From positions 1-9,791 of the forward strand of contig JAFAGM010000057.1 in NCBI GenBank assembly GCA_023422775.1: a DNA stretch of 9,791 bases. The letters run 5' to 3'. The stretch is from Pseudomonadota bacterium. GTDB lineage: Bacteria > Pseudomonadota > Alphaproteobacteria > Rhizobiales > Xanthobacteraceae. The notes below the pieces were generated by a model that was given only the letters and a program-made list of their open reading frames with translations, did no database searches and was not told where the DNA came from. Shown one piece after another: positions 1 to 5,938 of the stretch; positions within the stretch are counted from its first letter, which is position 1, and each line of letters starts with the position of its first letter. The position numbers and the translations under genes are program-made.

Positions 1-11
1 TCAATCGGAAG

Positions 12-437
12 TCAGGACTTTCTTGACGCCGGAATGCCCGGTGAAACACCCAATCGCATCAGCGCTGATATGCCGACGAAACCACCGCCGAGGATGCAGA
101 AGATTTGCCGCCAGATTTCAGAGGGGACCGCCTCCTTGGTGACGCCGTGGACGAGCGCATACCCCGCGACGGCGGCGGGTGCGGCGAAGACGAGCGCCAC
201 GATCAGGCGCAGGATCGGTGAGCGCAGCGTGTCGAACAGCAGCGCGAGAACGCCGAAGGCGGCGACGGCGGCGACGAAGCCGACTAGGCCCGCGCCGATG
301 AAGCCCGCGCCGGTGTGATAGGCGAACTGCGCGGCGGTGACGCCGAGCATGAGCGGCAAGGCATAGACGGCGAGCGTATTGGCCAGGACGCAAAGCCCGG
401 CGATCAACACGACGCTCATCAGCATCACGGCAACCAT
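12..437 (-). CDS. Small four-helix membrane protein of the mobile element, function unknown
   Basis: The gene encodes 141 residues, and I do not recognise a named family. The sequence is almost entirely hydrophobic: a long N-terminal hydrophobic stretch (about residues 2-35, one or two helices), then helices at about 45-68, 74-97 and 107-128, with a short basic tail ending SRKS. It is therefore an integral inner-membrane protein with no large soluble domain. The ATG at 437 is preceded by a strong AAGGAGGAG Shine-Dalgarno sequence about four bases upstream, which fixes the start. It lies downstream of the ParB-like gene on the same strand, 131 bases away, and a terminator-like hairpin lies between them, so co-transcription is uncertain. 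Small membrane proteins of this kind occur in the accessory and transfer regions of alphaproteobacterial plasmids and integrative elements. A transfer or entry-exclusion role is possible, but nothing in the sequence shows it. Confidence 0.75.
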   Translation of the reverse strand: MVAVMLMSVVLIAGLCVLANTLAVYALPLMLGVTAAQFAYHTGAGFIGAGLVGFVAAVAAFGVLALLFDTLRSPILRLIVALVFAAPAAVAGYALVHGVTKEAVPSEIWRQIFCILGGGFVGISALMRLGVSPGIPASRKS

Positions 438-461
438 GGTTCTCCTCCTTCATCGTGGTTC

Positions 462-479
462 CGACCGTGGCGACGGTCG
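462..479. repeat. 7-bp perfect hairpin in the leader of the membrane protein gene
   Basis: CGACCGT (462-468) and ACGGTCG (473-479) form a perfect stem around a four-base loop. It lies about 20 bases upstream of the Shine-Dalgarno sequence of the leftward membrane protein gene. It could affect the mRNA leader or be an operator. No T-run follows on either strand, so it is not a terminator. Confidence 0.4.
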
Positions 480-486
480 AGGTGAT

Positions 487-518
487 CGGGCCGCGCGACT
501 GCGCGGCCCGCGATTTTT
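487..518 (+). terminator. Strong GC hairpin with T-run, plus-strand orientation
   Basis: CGGGCCGCGC (487-496), loop GACT, and GCGCGGCCCG (501-510) form a perfect 10-bp stem. CG and five T residues (514-518) follow on the plus strand. It has the form of an intrinsic terminator pointing rightwards, although both flanking genes read leftwards. It would block antisense transcription entering the ParB-like gene. On the minus strand it has no T-run. Confidence 0.45.
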
Positions 519-526
519 CCGGGCGG

Positions 527-559
527 GAAGAAAGCCGGGGCCGCTTGCGCGCCCCCGGC
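527..559 (-). terminator. Probable terminator of the ParB-like gene
   Basis: On the minus strand, GCCGGGG-G-CGC, a GCAA tetraloop, and GCG-G-CCCCGGC (559 down to 534) form a 7+3 bp stem interrupted by one G/G mismatch. TTTCTT follows. It begins 10 bases past the ParB-like stop codon and points in the direction of that gene, so it is the natural 3' end of the transcript. The T-run is imperfect. Confidence 0.5.
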
Positions 560-568
560 CTGCCTTCC

Positions 569-2662
569 TCATTCCGCAGCGATGGCGAAATGGTTATCAT
601 GGGCTTCCTGCGCGGGGGCGGGTTCGGCGGTATCGAGGGCGACCGTCTCGGCCTGCTGGTCGAACCATGCGGGACGCGCAGTGCGCAGCACGGGCGGAAG
701 CCAGCCGGTCCCGACCAGAAGCTGCTCGGCGGCTTCGGCCATCTCCGTCTTCTTCTTGTCCGCGATCTGCTCCGCCGCCTCGTCGCCAAGCGCTTCGCGC
801 ACGGCGGCGAGGATATGGGCCTTGGTGACGCGCCCGAAATAGCTGCGCACGGTCGGCGTCCAGTGCGCCGTCATGTCCAGCGTCACCGCCGTTGCCAGCT
901 TGTCCGCCGTCTCATGGGCGCGGCGCTTGCTGGTGTCCCACGGCAGCTTCACCGCATTGACGGTCAGCGAGGCGCAATACGCGAGCAAGGCCATGAGGCT
1001 CGCATGGTCCAGACCGGCAACGAAGCCCCAGAGGTCCGCCACGTCGCGCGGCATGTCCGCCGCCCAACCGGCATGACGGTCGTTCAGCACCTTCGCCGCC
1101 GCCGTGTCCTCGATGCCGTCCGCGTGGGCGGCGAGGTAATTGCTGGTCGGGCTGATTTCGAGGCAATGGGCCGTGCTGCCGCCCCGATAGTAGGTCTGCG
1201 TGGCCAGCGTATGGACCACGGCGATCAACGCCATATCTGGCTGCTCGCCAAGAGCGAGGCGCAGGCCAAGGGTGCGATGCGCGGTCAGGTCGCGGATGAG
1301 GGAATCGGGCAGCGGCTTGCCAGCATCCCCGGCGTCTTCTTCCGGTTCGGCTTCGGAGAGGTCATCGCCTTCGTCGTCCTCGCCGTCACCGTCGAGGATT
1401 TCGCCGTCACCGTTGACGCGCACGCCGTCGATGACGGTTTCGCCGCCCTCGGCTTCCTCCGGTTCCGGCTCCGGGGCCTCGTCCTCGGCGCGGATGAAAC
1501 CGCGCTCGATCCGCACGTCGCCGTCATGGGCGACGACGACGAACACGCCGCCGCGCGCGATGTCGTCGGGATCGTAGGCGTGGCGCTTGGCGTCGATCCG
1601 CTCGATCTCGGCTTCAAGCTCGGCAAGGCGCGCATCCACCTCGGACGGGAGGTCGACATTGGCGTCCTCCCATTCCGCGTTCAGGGCTTCAAGCTCGTCC
1701 TGCGCCGCGTCGTAGGCGATGGCGTCGGCCTCGGAAAGCTCTACCGGATGCCGATAGGCGCGACGCAGCCCGTGAGAGTGGGGGAAGTCCAGATAGGCGG
1801 CGGCCCACTTCCAGCCCTCGGCCTCCCGCACCTCGGCGGCGATCCCTTCCAGCTTCTCGACGGCAAGCCGGTCCAGCAAGGCCGGGTCTTCAAAGAAGCC
1901 GCCGCGATCCTCGGTGAACAGGTCGCGGATGATGGTGCCGCCTGCCTCCGTATAGGCTTGCGCGCCGACAAAGACCGCGCATCGATCCGTCGCCGCGACG
2001 TTCATCTTGGTCAGGTCGCGCCGGATGATCGACGGATCGCGGTTATAGGACAGGTTATCATAGACGTGTTCCTGCCGCGCATGATCGTCGGTGATGGCGA
2101 AGGCCATCAACTGATCCAAGGTCAGGTCGCCGTCGCGATAGACCTGCAACAGCTTCGGGCTGACAGCGCCGAGGCGCATCCGCTGCTTGACGACATGAGC
2201 GGTCACGCCGAACCGGGCGGCGATTTCCTCCGCGCCCCATCCCCGATCCTCCGAAAGCTCGCGAAAGCGCTCGAACTGGTCGGCGGGATGCAGGTCCTCG
2301 CGCGTCACGTTCTCGTCAAGGCTGATCTCGGCGGCGTCATTCGCCGTGTCGATGACGCAGCGGATGGGTTCGGTCTTCTTGATTTCCTTGCGCTTGACGC
2401 GCAGCATCTGCGCCTGCCTGCGGCCTTCCCCGATGCTGACGAGATAGAAGCCGGTCGGCTCGCCCCCGGCGTCGGTTTCCGGCTCCACCACCAGATTTTG
2501 CAGGATGCCCTTCTTGGCGATGCTCGCCGCCTTCGCCTCGATAGACGCCTCGCTGTGCGGGGTCTTGCGGGCATTCTTCGGGTGCTTCTTGAGCTTGTTG
2601 AGCGGGATGAAAACCGTCGCGCCGTGTTCGACGGTCGGGACGGTGTTGGCGGTCGTGGTCAT
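569..2662 (-). CDS. Large ParB/RepB/Spo0J-family protein (ParB-like nuclease-fold N-terminus)
   Basis: The gene encodes 697 residues. The N-terminal part matches the ParB family: start of the ParB fold at about residues 16-60 (IPLNKLKKHPKNARK), the nucleotide-binding box as GEGRRQAQ at 78-85 (usual form GERRxRA), the second box ENVTRED at 117-123, and a helix-turn-helix at about 143-190 (GAEEIAARFGVTAHVVKQR). ParB proteins bind parS-like sites and clamp DNA using CTP. A coiled-coil-like segment (about 312-360), a very acidic linker (391-447) and a C-terminal domain of about 250 residues that I do not recognise follow. It is more than twice the length of a chromosomal ParB (about 300). The ATG at 2662 is chosen because AGGAG lies seven bases upstream; the frame stays open to 2902 but that part looks non-coding. 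No parA is present in the window. Likely roles are partition or stabilisation of the excised element, or transcriptional control; this is inference. Confidence 0.85.
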   Translation of the reverse strand: MTTTANTVPTVEHGATVFIPLNKLKKHPKNARKTPHSEASIEAKAASIAKKGILQNLVVEPETDAGGEPTGFYLVSIGEGRRQAQMLRVKRKEIKKTEPIRCVIDTANDAAEISLDENVTREDLHPADQFERFRELSEDRGWGAEEIAARFGVTAHVVKQRMRLGAVSPKLLQVYRDGDLTLDQLMAFAITDDHARQEHVYDNLSYNRDPSIIRRDLTKMNVAATDRCAVFVGAQAYTEAGGTIIRDLFTEDRGGFFEDPALLDRLAVEKLEGIAAEVREAEGWKWAAAYLDFPHSHGLRRAYRHPVELSEADAIAYDAAQDELEALNAEWEDANVDLPSEVDARLAELEAEIERIDAKRHAYDPDDIARGGVFVVVAHDGDVRIERGFIRAEDEAPEPEPEEAEGGETVIDGVRVNGDGEILDGDGEDDEGDDLSEAEPEEDAGDAGKPLPDSLIRDLTAHRTLGLRLALGEQPDMALIAVVHTLATQTYYRGGSTAHCLEISPTSNYLAAHADGIEDTAAAKVLNDRHAGWAADMPRDVADLWGFVAGLDHASLMALLAYCASLTVNAVKLPWDTSKRRAHETADKLATAVTLDMTAHWTPTVRSYFGRVTKAHILAAVREALGDEAAEQIADKKKTEMAEAAEQLLVGTGWLPPVLRTARPAWFDQQAETVALDTAEPAPAQEAHDNHFAIAAE

Positions 2663-2669
2663 GGTCTTT

Positions 2670-2674
2670 CTCCT
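2670..2674 (-). promoter_or_regulatory. Ribosome binding site that sets the ParB-like start
   Basis: AGGAG on the minus strand lies seven bases before the ATG at 2662. It supports that start over any codon further upstream in the same open frame. Confidence 0.7.
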
Positions 2675-2690
2675 ATGGGCTTGTGTTGAA

Positions 2691-2704
2691 GCGCAGCGCT
2701 GCGC
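2691..2704. repeat. 14-bp perfect palindrome upstream of the ParB-like gene
   Basis: GCGCAGCGCTGCGC reads the same on both strands. It sits 29 bases upstream of the start codon, just before the ribosome binding site. The position suits an operator for an autoregulator such as the ParB-like protein itself or the winged-helix protein, but no second copy was seen in the window. Confidence 0.4.
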
Positions 2705-3030
2705 CGCAACCCTGCCCGTCGGCGAGACCGGGGGGTGCAAGGTGCAAGGGCGACCGGGACGGAGGGGGATCACCCGGCCTGCACAAGCGGATCGAAGCTC
2801 TTGGCGAGAGTGAGAAACACGCATCCGCGCGGAAGGCTGGGGAGACCGTCCCGGTCGAGCGTGAGCGATCCCTTGCGCCGCGCCAGGGGGCAGAGCCGCC
2901 AAGCAACCGGCCCGGCCAAAGCGGAGCGGCGGCCGGGCGAAAGGACGGGATCAGGATATGAAGGTCGATCGGCCTGGCCTCCGTGAATCCTGATCGCCTT
3001 GTGATCCTGCCGCGATGCGACCATGCGAAA

Positions 3031-3061
3031 GCGCCCCGCCTGCAGCTTGCAGGCGGGGCGC
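3031..3061 (-). terminator. 14-bp perfect GC hairpin, terminator-like on the minus strand
   Basis: GCGCCCCGCCTGCA (3031-3044) and TGCAGGCGGGGCGC (3048-3061) pair perfectly around a three-base loop. On the minus strand the stem is followed by TTTCGC, a short T-run. It lies 13 bases beyond a stop codon (3076-3074) of a minus-strand open stretch, so it may be the terminator of a gene that has otherwise been lost. The T-run is weak, so another use of the hairpin is possible. Confidence 0.45.
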
Positions 3062-3133
3062 GATGGCGATGGCTCAATCGGTGACGATCGTGCCCAGGTC
3101 GCGGGCGCGCTCCGCATAGGCGCCTAGGGGCGT

Positions 3134-3150
3134 TGCGGGGTCTCCCCGCA
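3134..3150. repeat. 7-bp GC hairpin in the recombinase operon leader region
   Basis: TGCGGGG (3134-3140), loop TCT and CCCCGCA (3144-3150) form a perfect stem. A second, shorter one (GGGGAA/TTCCCC, 3184-3199) lies further on. Neither has a T-run. They may be operator-like or leader structures upstream of the rightward operon. Confidence 0.3.
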
Positions 3151-3326
3151 GAAGGGGTCGATCGAGACCATGGCTCGGTCGCAGGGGAAGGCTTTCCCCC
3201 TTTGCTTGTGTCGGGGTGCCGTCCGCATGGGAGCGTAAATACGGCACGCTACCGACCGTCGTTTCCTCTCCACAGTTCGCCAAACGCCGGCGTCTCATTG
3301 CGCCGGAAACCCGATAGGCGAACCAT

Positions 3327-3331
3327 GGAGG
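3327..3331 (+). promoter_or_regulatory. Ribosome binding site that sets the start at 3337
   Basis: GGAGG sits five bases before ATG 3337. An in-frame ATG at 3325 overlaps this site and has no good site of its own, so 3337 is the better start. Confidence 0.7.
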
Positions 3332-3336
3332 AATTC

Positions 3337-3660
3337 ATGAGCGAACAAGACCTGCCGCCCCGAAAGCGACGCTCCCGGCGACAAAGCCCGGAGTCGTTGC
3401 CCGACGATCTCTACGACTATGCTCCCGAGGTTGCGCCCACTCCGCGCCCGTCACGTCGCAAGCCTACGCCGAAATGGCATGACAACTTGCGGGTCACTGA
3501 CGACTGGCCCGATTACGTGCCGGTCACGGAAGAGGAGGTCGATATATTCGAGCGCTACTTCGGCGATCTGCTCGACCGACTGTTCGGTGGCTCGCTTTAC
3601 AGCAAGCCGGGAGAAAATGCCTTGCCAGATACATCATCTGATGATAGGGATAAAACATGA
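3337..3660 (+). CDS. Small highly charged protein, first gene of the recombinase operon, function unknown
   Basis: The gene encodes 107 residues, with no family I recognise. The N-terminus is very basic (RKRRSRRQ at 9-16), followed by a proline- and arginine-rich region (about 31-46: APEVAPTPRPSRRKPT). The second half is acidic and more ordered, with aromatic residues (DDWPDYVPVTEEEVDIFERYFGDLL, about 55-80) and one probable amphipathic helix. The tail is hydrophilic and ends SSDDRDKT. There is no signal peptide or membrane segment. GC-rich codon use matches its neighbours. It ends 21 bases before the winged-helix gene and is very probably in the same transcript as that gene and the recombinase. 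A small basic protein next to a serine recombinase could be a directionality factor or an accessory DNA-binding protein. That is inferred from position alone. It does not look like a TumE-type toxin, which is what the next gene would usually accompany. Confidence 0.7.
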   Translation: MSEQDLPPRKRRSRRQSPESLPDDLYDYAPEVAPTPRPSRRKPTPKWHDNLRVTDDWPDYVPVTEEEVDIFERYFGDLLDRLFGGSLYSKPGENALPDTSSDDRDKT

Positions 3661-3681
3661 ACAAAGATGAGGTGAACCGTG

Positions 3682-4077
3682 ATGACGCTGAGGGTGGGAA
3701 TAGCCGATCTTGAAGAAATGAAAGCCCGCACGATGCGGGTCGACGCAGGTGAAGAGAAGCCTGCGCCAGATGCCCCGACGGTCTGGTTTGCCTCGACGGA
3801 ATCGTTCGCGCAGGTTCTTTCCACCGGGAACCGGGAACTGCTGCGCGTCATCGATGAACGGGCTCCGGCTTCGGTTGAAGAGCTGGCGAAGATGACAGGC
3901 CGGGCCGGCTCGAACCTGTCCCGCACGCTCCGGACAATGGCGAGCTACGGCCTTGTTCGGTTTGAAAAGGGCCAGGGGCAGAAGCGTATTCCCAAGGTTG
4001 CCTATGACCGCGTGGAACTGGTGCTGCCGCTGACCGCTACCAAAGCGCCGCAGAAGGTCAAGGGAGGCCAGCCATGA
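3682..4077 (+). CDS. Winged-helix DNA-binding protein, MarR-like, HVO_A0114/antitoxin-type
   Basis: The gene encodes 131 residues. It opens with the pattern IADLEEMKARTMRVDAGEEKPAP and then VWFASTESFAQVLSTGNRELLRVI, which I recognise as the signature of the HVO_A0114 family of putative DNA-binding proteins. These often act as antitoxins paired with TumE-like toxins. A winged helix-turn-helix follows at about 72-104 (SVEELAKMTGRAGSNLSRTLRTMASYGLVRF), with recognition-helix residues SNLSRTLRTM. The family identity is from memory. GAGGTGA lies six bases before ATG 3682; a GTG one codon earlier is too close to it. The stop overlaps the recombinase start (ATGA), giving translational coupling. No toxin gene is adjacent, so here it probably serves as a regulator of the integration operon, perhaps autorepressing and limiting recombinase level. 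This role is inferred. Confidence 0.8.
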   Translation: MTLRVGIADLEEMKARTMRVDAGEEKPAPDAPTVWFASTESFAQVLSTGNRELLRVIDERAPASVEELAKMTGRAGSNLSRTLRTMASYGLVRFEKGQGQKRIPKVAYDRVELVLPLTATKAPQKVKGGQP

Positions 4078-5732
4078 ACATTCAGTCCCCGCATGTCGCC
4101 CTGCGCGCCGCGCTCTATCTGCGCGTCTCCACGACCCGCCAGGCCGAGCATGACGTGTCGATCCCCGATCAGCGCAGGCAGGGCGAAGCCTACTGTGCCG
4201 CGCGCGGCTACAAGCTGGTCGAAACCTTTGTCGAGGCCGGCGCATCCGCGACCAACGACAAGCGCCCCGAATTCCAGCGCATGATCGACGACGGCACCAG
4301 CAAGCCCGCGCCGTTCGATGTCATCGTGGTTCACAGCTTCTCGCGCTTCTTCCGCGATCATTTCGAGCTGGAATTCTATGTCCGCAAGCTGGCCAAGAAC
4401 GGCGTCAAGCTCGTTTCCATCACGCAGGAGATGGGCGACGATCCCATGCACGTCATGATGCGGCAGATCATGGCCCTGTTCGACGAATATCAGTCCAAGG
4501 AAAACGCCAAGCACGTCCTGCGCGCCATGAACGAGAATGCCCGGCAAGGCTTCTGGAACGGTGCGCGGCCACCTATCGGCTACCGCATCATCGCGGCCGA
4601 GCAGCGCGGATCGAAGATCAAGAAGAAGCTCGAAATCGACCCGTTGCACGCCGAGACGGTGCGGCTGATCTATCGGCTCTTCCTCCATGGGGACGGCAAG
4701 TCCGGCCCGTTGGGCGTCAAGGCGATCACCTGCTACCTCAATGAGCGTCGCTACTTCACCCGCGACGGCGGGCGTTGGGGCCTCGCGCAAATCCACACGA
4801 TCCTGACCCGCACGACCTATATCGGCCAGCATCGTTTCAACACGCGCACGCATAAGAACCGCGAGAAGAAGCCGGAAAGCGAAGTCGCGATCATGGAGGT
4901 GCCGCCGCTGATCGACCGTGAGATCTTCGACTTGGTGCAGGCCCGGTTGAAGTCACGTCATCCGAGCTTGGTGCCGGCGCGCGTCACCAGCGGCCCGACG
5001 CTGCTGACGGGCATCTGCTTCTGTTCCAAGTGCGGGGGCGCGATGACGCTACGCACCGGCATCGGAAGCTCCGGCGGCAAGTATCGCTACTATACCTGCT
5101 CGACCAAGGCTCGGCAGGGCAAGACTGGCTGCATCGGCCGCACGATTCCCATGGGGAAGCTCGACGATCTGGTTGCGAATCATCTGGAAGAACGCCTGCT
5201 GGTGCCCGCGCGTCTTGAAACGATCCTCTCCAGTCTCCTCGACCGGCGCAGCGATCGGGTGGAGCGTCGTCGTGAACAACTCGCCGAACTCAATCGGCGC
5301 GTCACGGAAACGGAAGCGCGGCTCAATCGTCTCTATGATGCGATCGAAGCCGGCCTTGGTGATTTGAACGACGAGGGTCTGAAAGAGCGCATGACCAGTC
5401 TCAAGGCGATTCGCGATCAAGCGAAAGCCGAGGCCGAGCGGTTGCAGATGACGCTTGATAGCTCCGGCAATCAGACCATCACCGTCGATATGCTCGATTC
5501 GCTTGCCAGCGCTGCGCGTGAAGGACTCCGGCTTGAAGAGGGCGGCTATCGGCGGGATCAGCTTCGCGCCTTGGCGCAGCGCGTTGAGGTCGCTGACGAC
5601 GAAGTTCGCATCATGGGATCGAAGTCTGTACTACTGCGAACGCTCGTGGCCGCTTCTAGCGGGCAAACGGCGGCGTTCGGCGTTAGTGGTTCTGTACTGA
5701 AATGGCGCACCCGAAAGGATTCGAACCTCTGA
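4074..5732 (+). CDS. Large serine recombinase (site-specific integrase/resolvase family)
   Basis: The gene encodes 552 residues, and the protein should integrate and excise the element. The resolvase-type catalytic domain occupies about 10-155: YLRVS with nucleophile Ser19, SIPDQRRQ at 29-36, and HSFSRFFRD at 87-95. The recombinase DNA-binding domain follows at about 160-300 (GARPPIGYRI, then YLNERRYFTRDGGRW). A zinc ribbon has cysteines 317, 320, 342 and 353. A coiled coil lies at about 391-460, typical of the synapsis-controlling C-terminus of large serine integrases. GGAGG lies six bases before the ATG, which overlaps the stop of the preceding gene. Residues 544-552 (WRTRKDSNL) and the stop are encoded within the 3' end of the tRNA-Arg gene on the other strand, which points to that tRNA as the target site. 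The protein appears full length with all key catalytic residues visible. Biological target use is an inference from this overlap. Confidence 0.93.
   Translation: MNIQSPHVALRAALYLRVSTTRQAEHDVSIPDQRRQGEAYCAARGYKLVETFVEAGASATNDKRPEFQRMIDDGTSKPAPFDVIVVHSFSRFFRDHFELEFYVRKLAKNGVKLVSITQEMGDDPMHVMMRQIMALFDEYQSKENAKHVLRAMNENARQGFWNGARPPIGYRIIAAEQRGSKIKKKLEIDPLHAETVRLIYRLFLHGDGKSGPLGVKAITCYLNERRYFTRDGGRWGLAQIHTILTRTTYIGQHRFNTRTHKNREKKPESEVAIMEVPPLIDREIFDLVQARLKSRHPSLVPARVTSGPTLLTGICFCSKCGGAMTLRTGIGSSGGKYRYYTCSTKARQGKTGCIGRTIPMGKLDDLVANHLEERLLVPARLETILSSLLDRRSDRVERRREQLAELNRRVTETEARLNRLYDAIEAGLGDLNDEGLKERMTSLKAIRDQAKAEAERLQMTLDSSGNQTITVDMLDSLASAAREGLRLEEGGYRRDQLRALAQRVEVADDEVRIMGSKSVLLRTLVAASSGQTAAFGVSGSVLKWRTRKDSNL
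5703..5732. other. Probable attachment-site junction of the mobile element in the tRNA-Arg 3' end
   Basis: The recombinase reading frame crosses into the tRNA gene here and ends inside the T-arm. GC-rich element DNA lies to the left and lower-GC chromosomal DNA to the right. The tRNA, including its encoded CCA end and 5' promoter side, is intact, as expected when an element inserts at the 3' end and restores the gene with its own copy of the segment. The exact crossover and the length of the shared sequence cannot be set without the other end of the element. Confidence 0.6.
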
Positions 5733-5779
5733 CCCCCAGATTCGTAGTCTGGTGCTCTATCCAGCTGAGCTACGGGTGC
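5703..5779 (-). tRNA. tRNA-Arg (anticodon ACG)
   Basis: This is a 77-base tRNA including an encoded CCA (5705-5703). All arms fold: acceptor GCACCCG/CGGGTGC, D-arm GCTC/GAGC, anticodon stem CCAGA/TCTGG with loop CTACGAA, and T-arm AGAGG/CCTTT with loop TTCGAAT (one G-U pair). The anticodon ACG (5745-5743) reads CGN arginine codons after deamination to inosine. The 3' half is overlapped on the opposite strand by the end of the recombinase gene. Confidence 0.97.
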
Positions 5780-5813
5780 TTGCCTGTGTGCCGCTCGCTG
5801 CGGCGATGGGCGG

Positions 5814-5842
5814 TTGATAATCGGACGGATCGCTAAATGCAA
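5814..5842 (-). promoter_or_regulatory. Candidate promoter of tRNA-Arg
   Basis: On the minus strand, TTGCAT (5842-5837) and TATCAA (5819-5814) are separated by 17 bases. The -10 element ends 34 bases before the tRNA 5' end, a plausible short leader. The -10 match is partial. Confidence 0.4.
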
Positions 5843-5854
5843 GCGTCTTCTTAG

Positions 5855-5896
5855 AAAAAAATGTGGTTCTGTGAAGATTTCTTGTCAGGCCCCACA
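5855..5896 (-). terminator. Likely terminator of the histidine kinase gene
   Basis: On the minus strand, TGTGG (5896-5892) pairs with CCACA (5866-5862), with partial inner pairing CTG/CAG, and seven T residues (5861-5855) follow. It lies about 40 bases beyond the kinase stop codon. The long T-run is convincing; the stem is weak. Confidence 0.45.
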
Positions 5897-5938
5897 TTTC
5901 CGGGCTTTTCGTTCAAAGTTGGCACAACGGTAGATTGC

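Larger units (their letters stand above)
2663..3336. other. 674-base gene-poor interval between divergent gene sets
   Basis: This interval separates the leftward ParB-like gene from the rightward recombinase operon, so it must hold both promoters, but I see no convincing -35/-10 pair. It contains a 14-bp palindrome (2691-2704), a 14-bp stem hairpin (3031-3061) and smaller hairpins (3134-3150 and 3184-3199). Two minus-strand open stretches look partly gene-like: 3298-3074, whose last 17 residues (LGAYAERARDLGTIVTD) use typical GC-rich coding codons and stop 13 bases before the 3031-3061 hairpin; and 3024-2770 (84 residues), which lacks a Shine-Dalgarno sequence. Neither resembles a family I know. 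A decayed gene is the best guess for the first. Confidence 0.5.

Noticed and set aside
455..2689. 744-codon open frame on the plus strand
   Set aside because: It is exactly antisense to the ParB-like gene. GC-rich coding sequence commonly leaves the opposite strand open, and the translation has no recognisable domain.
2770..3024. 84-codon minus-strand open frame starting just after the 14-bp hairpin
   Set aside because: There is no ribosome binding site and no recognisable motif, and it overlaps other equally open frames. It is mentioned only within the interval description.
3657..3713. 18-codon open frame overlapping the end of the small protein gene and the start of the winged-helix gene
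   Set aside because: It is very short and contains the ribosome binding site of the next gene; it is probably chance.
3337..4077. Toxin-antitoxin pair formed by the small charged protein and the winged-helix protein
   Set aside because: The first protein shows none of the sequence pattern expected for a TumE-type toxin, and nothing else indicates toxicity. The antitoxin-like protein is kept as a regulator instead.
4002..4853. 283-codon open frame on the minus strand
   Set aside because: It is antisense to the recombinase catalytic and DNA-binding domains and is a by-product of their codon use.
5686..5872. GTGGTTCTGT occurring on both sides of the tRNA (5686-5695 and 5863-5872)
   Set aside because: A ten-base repeat is too short to be a convincing attachment repeat, and the right-hand copy lies in the kinase terminator on the chromosome side.
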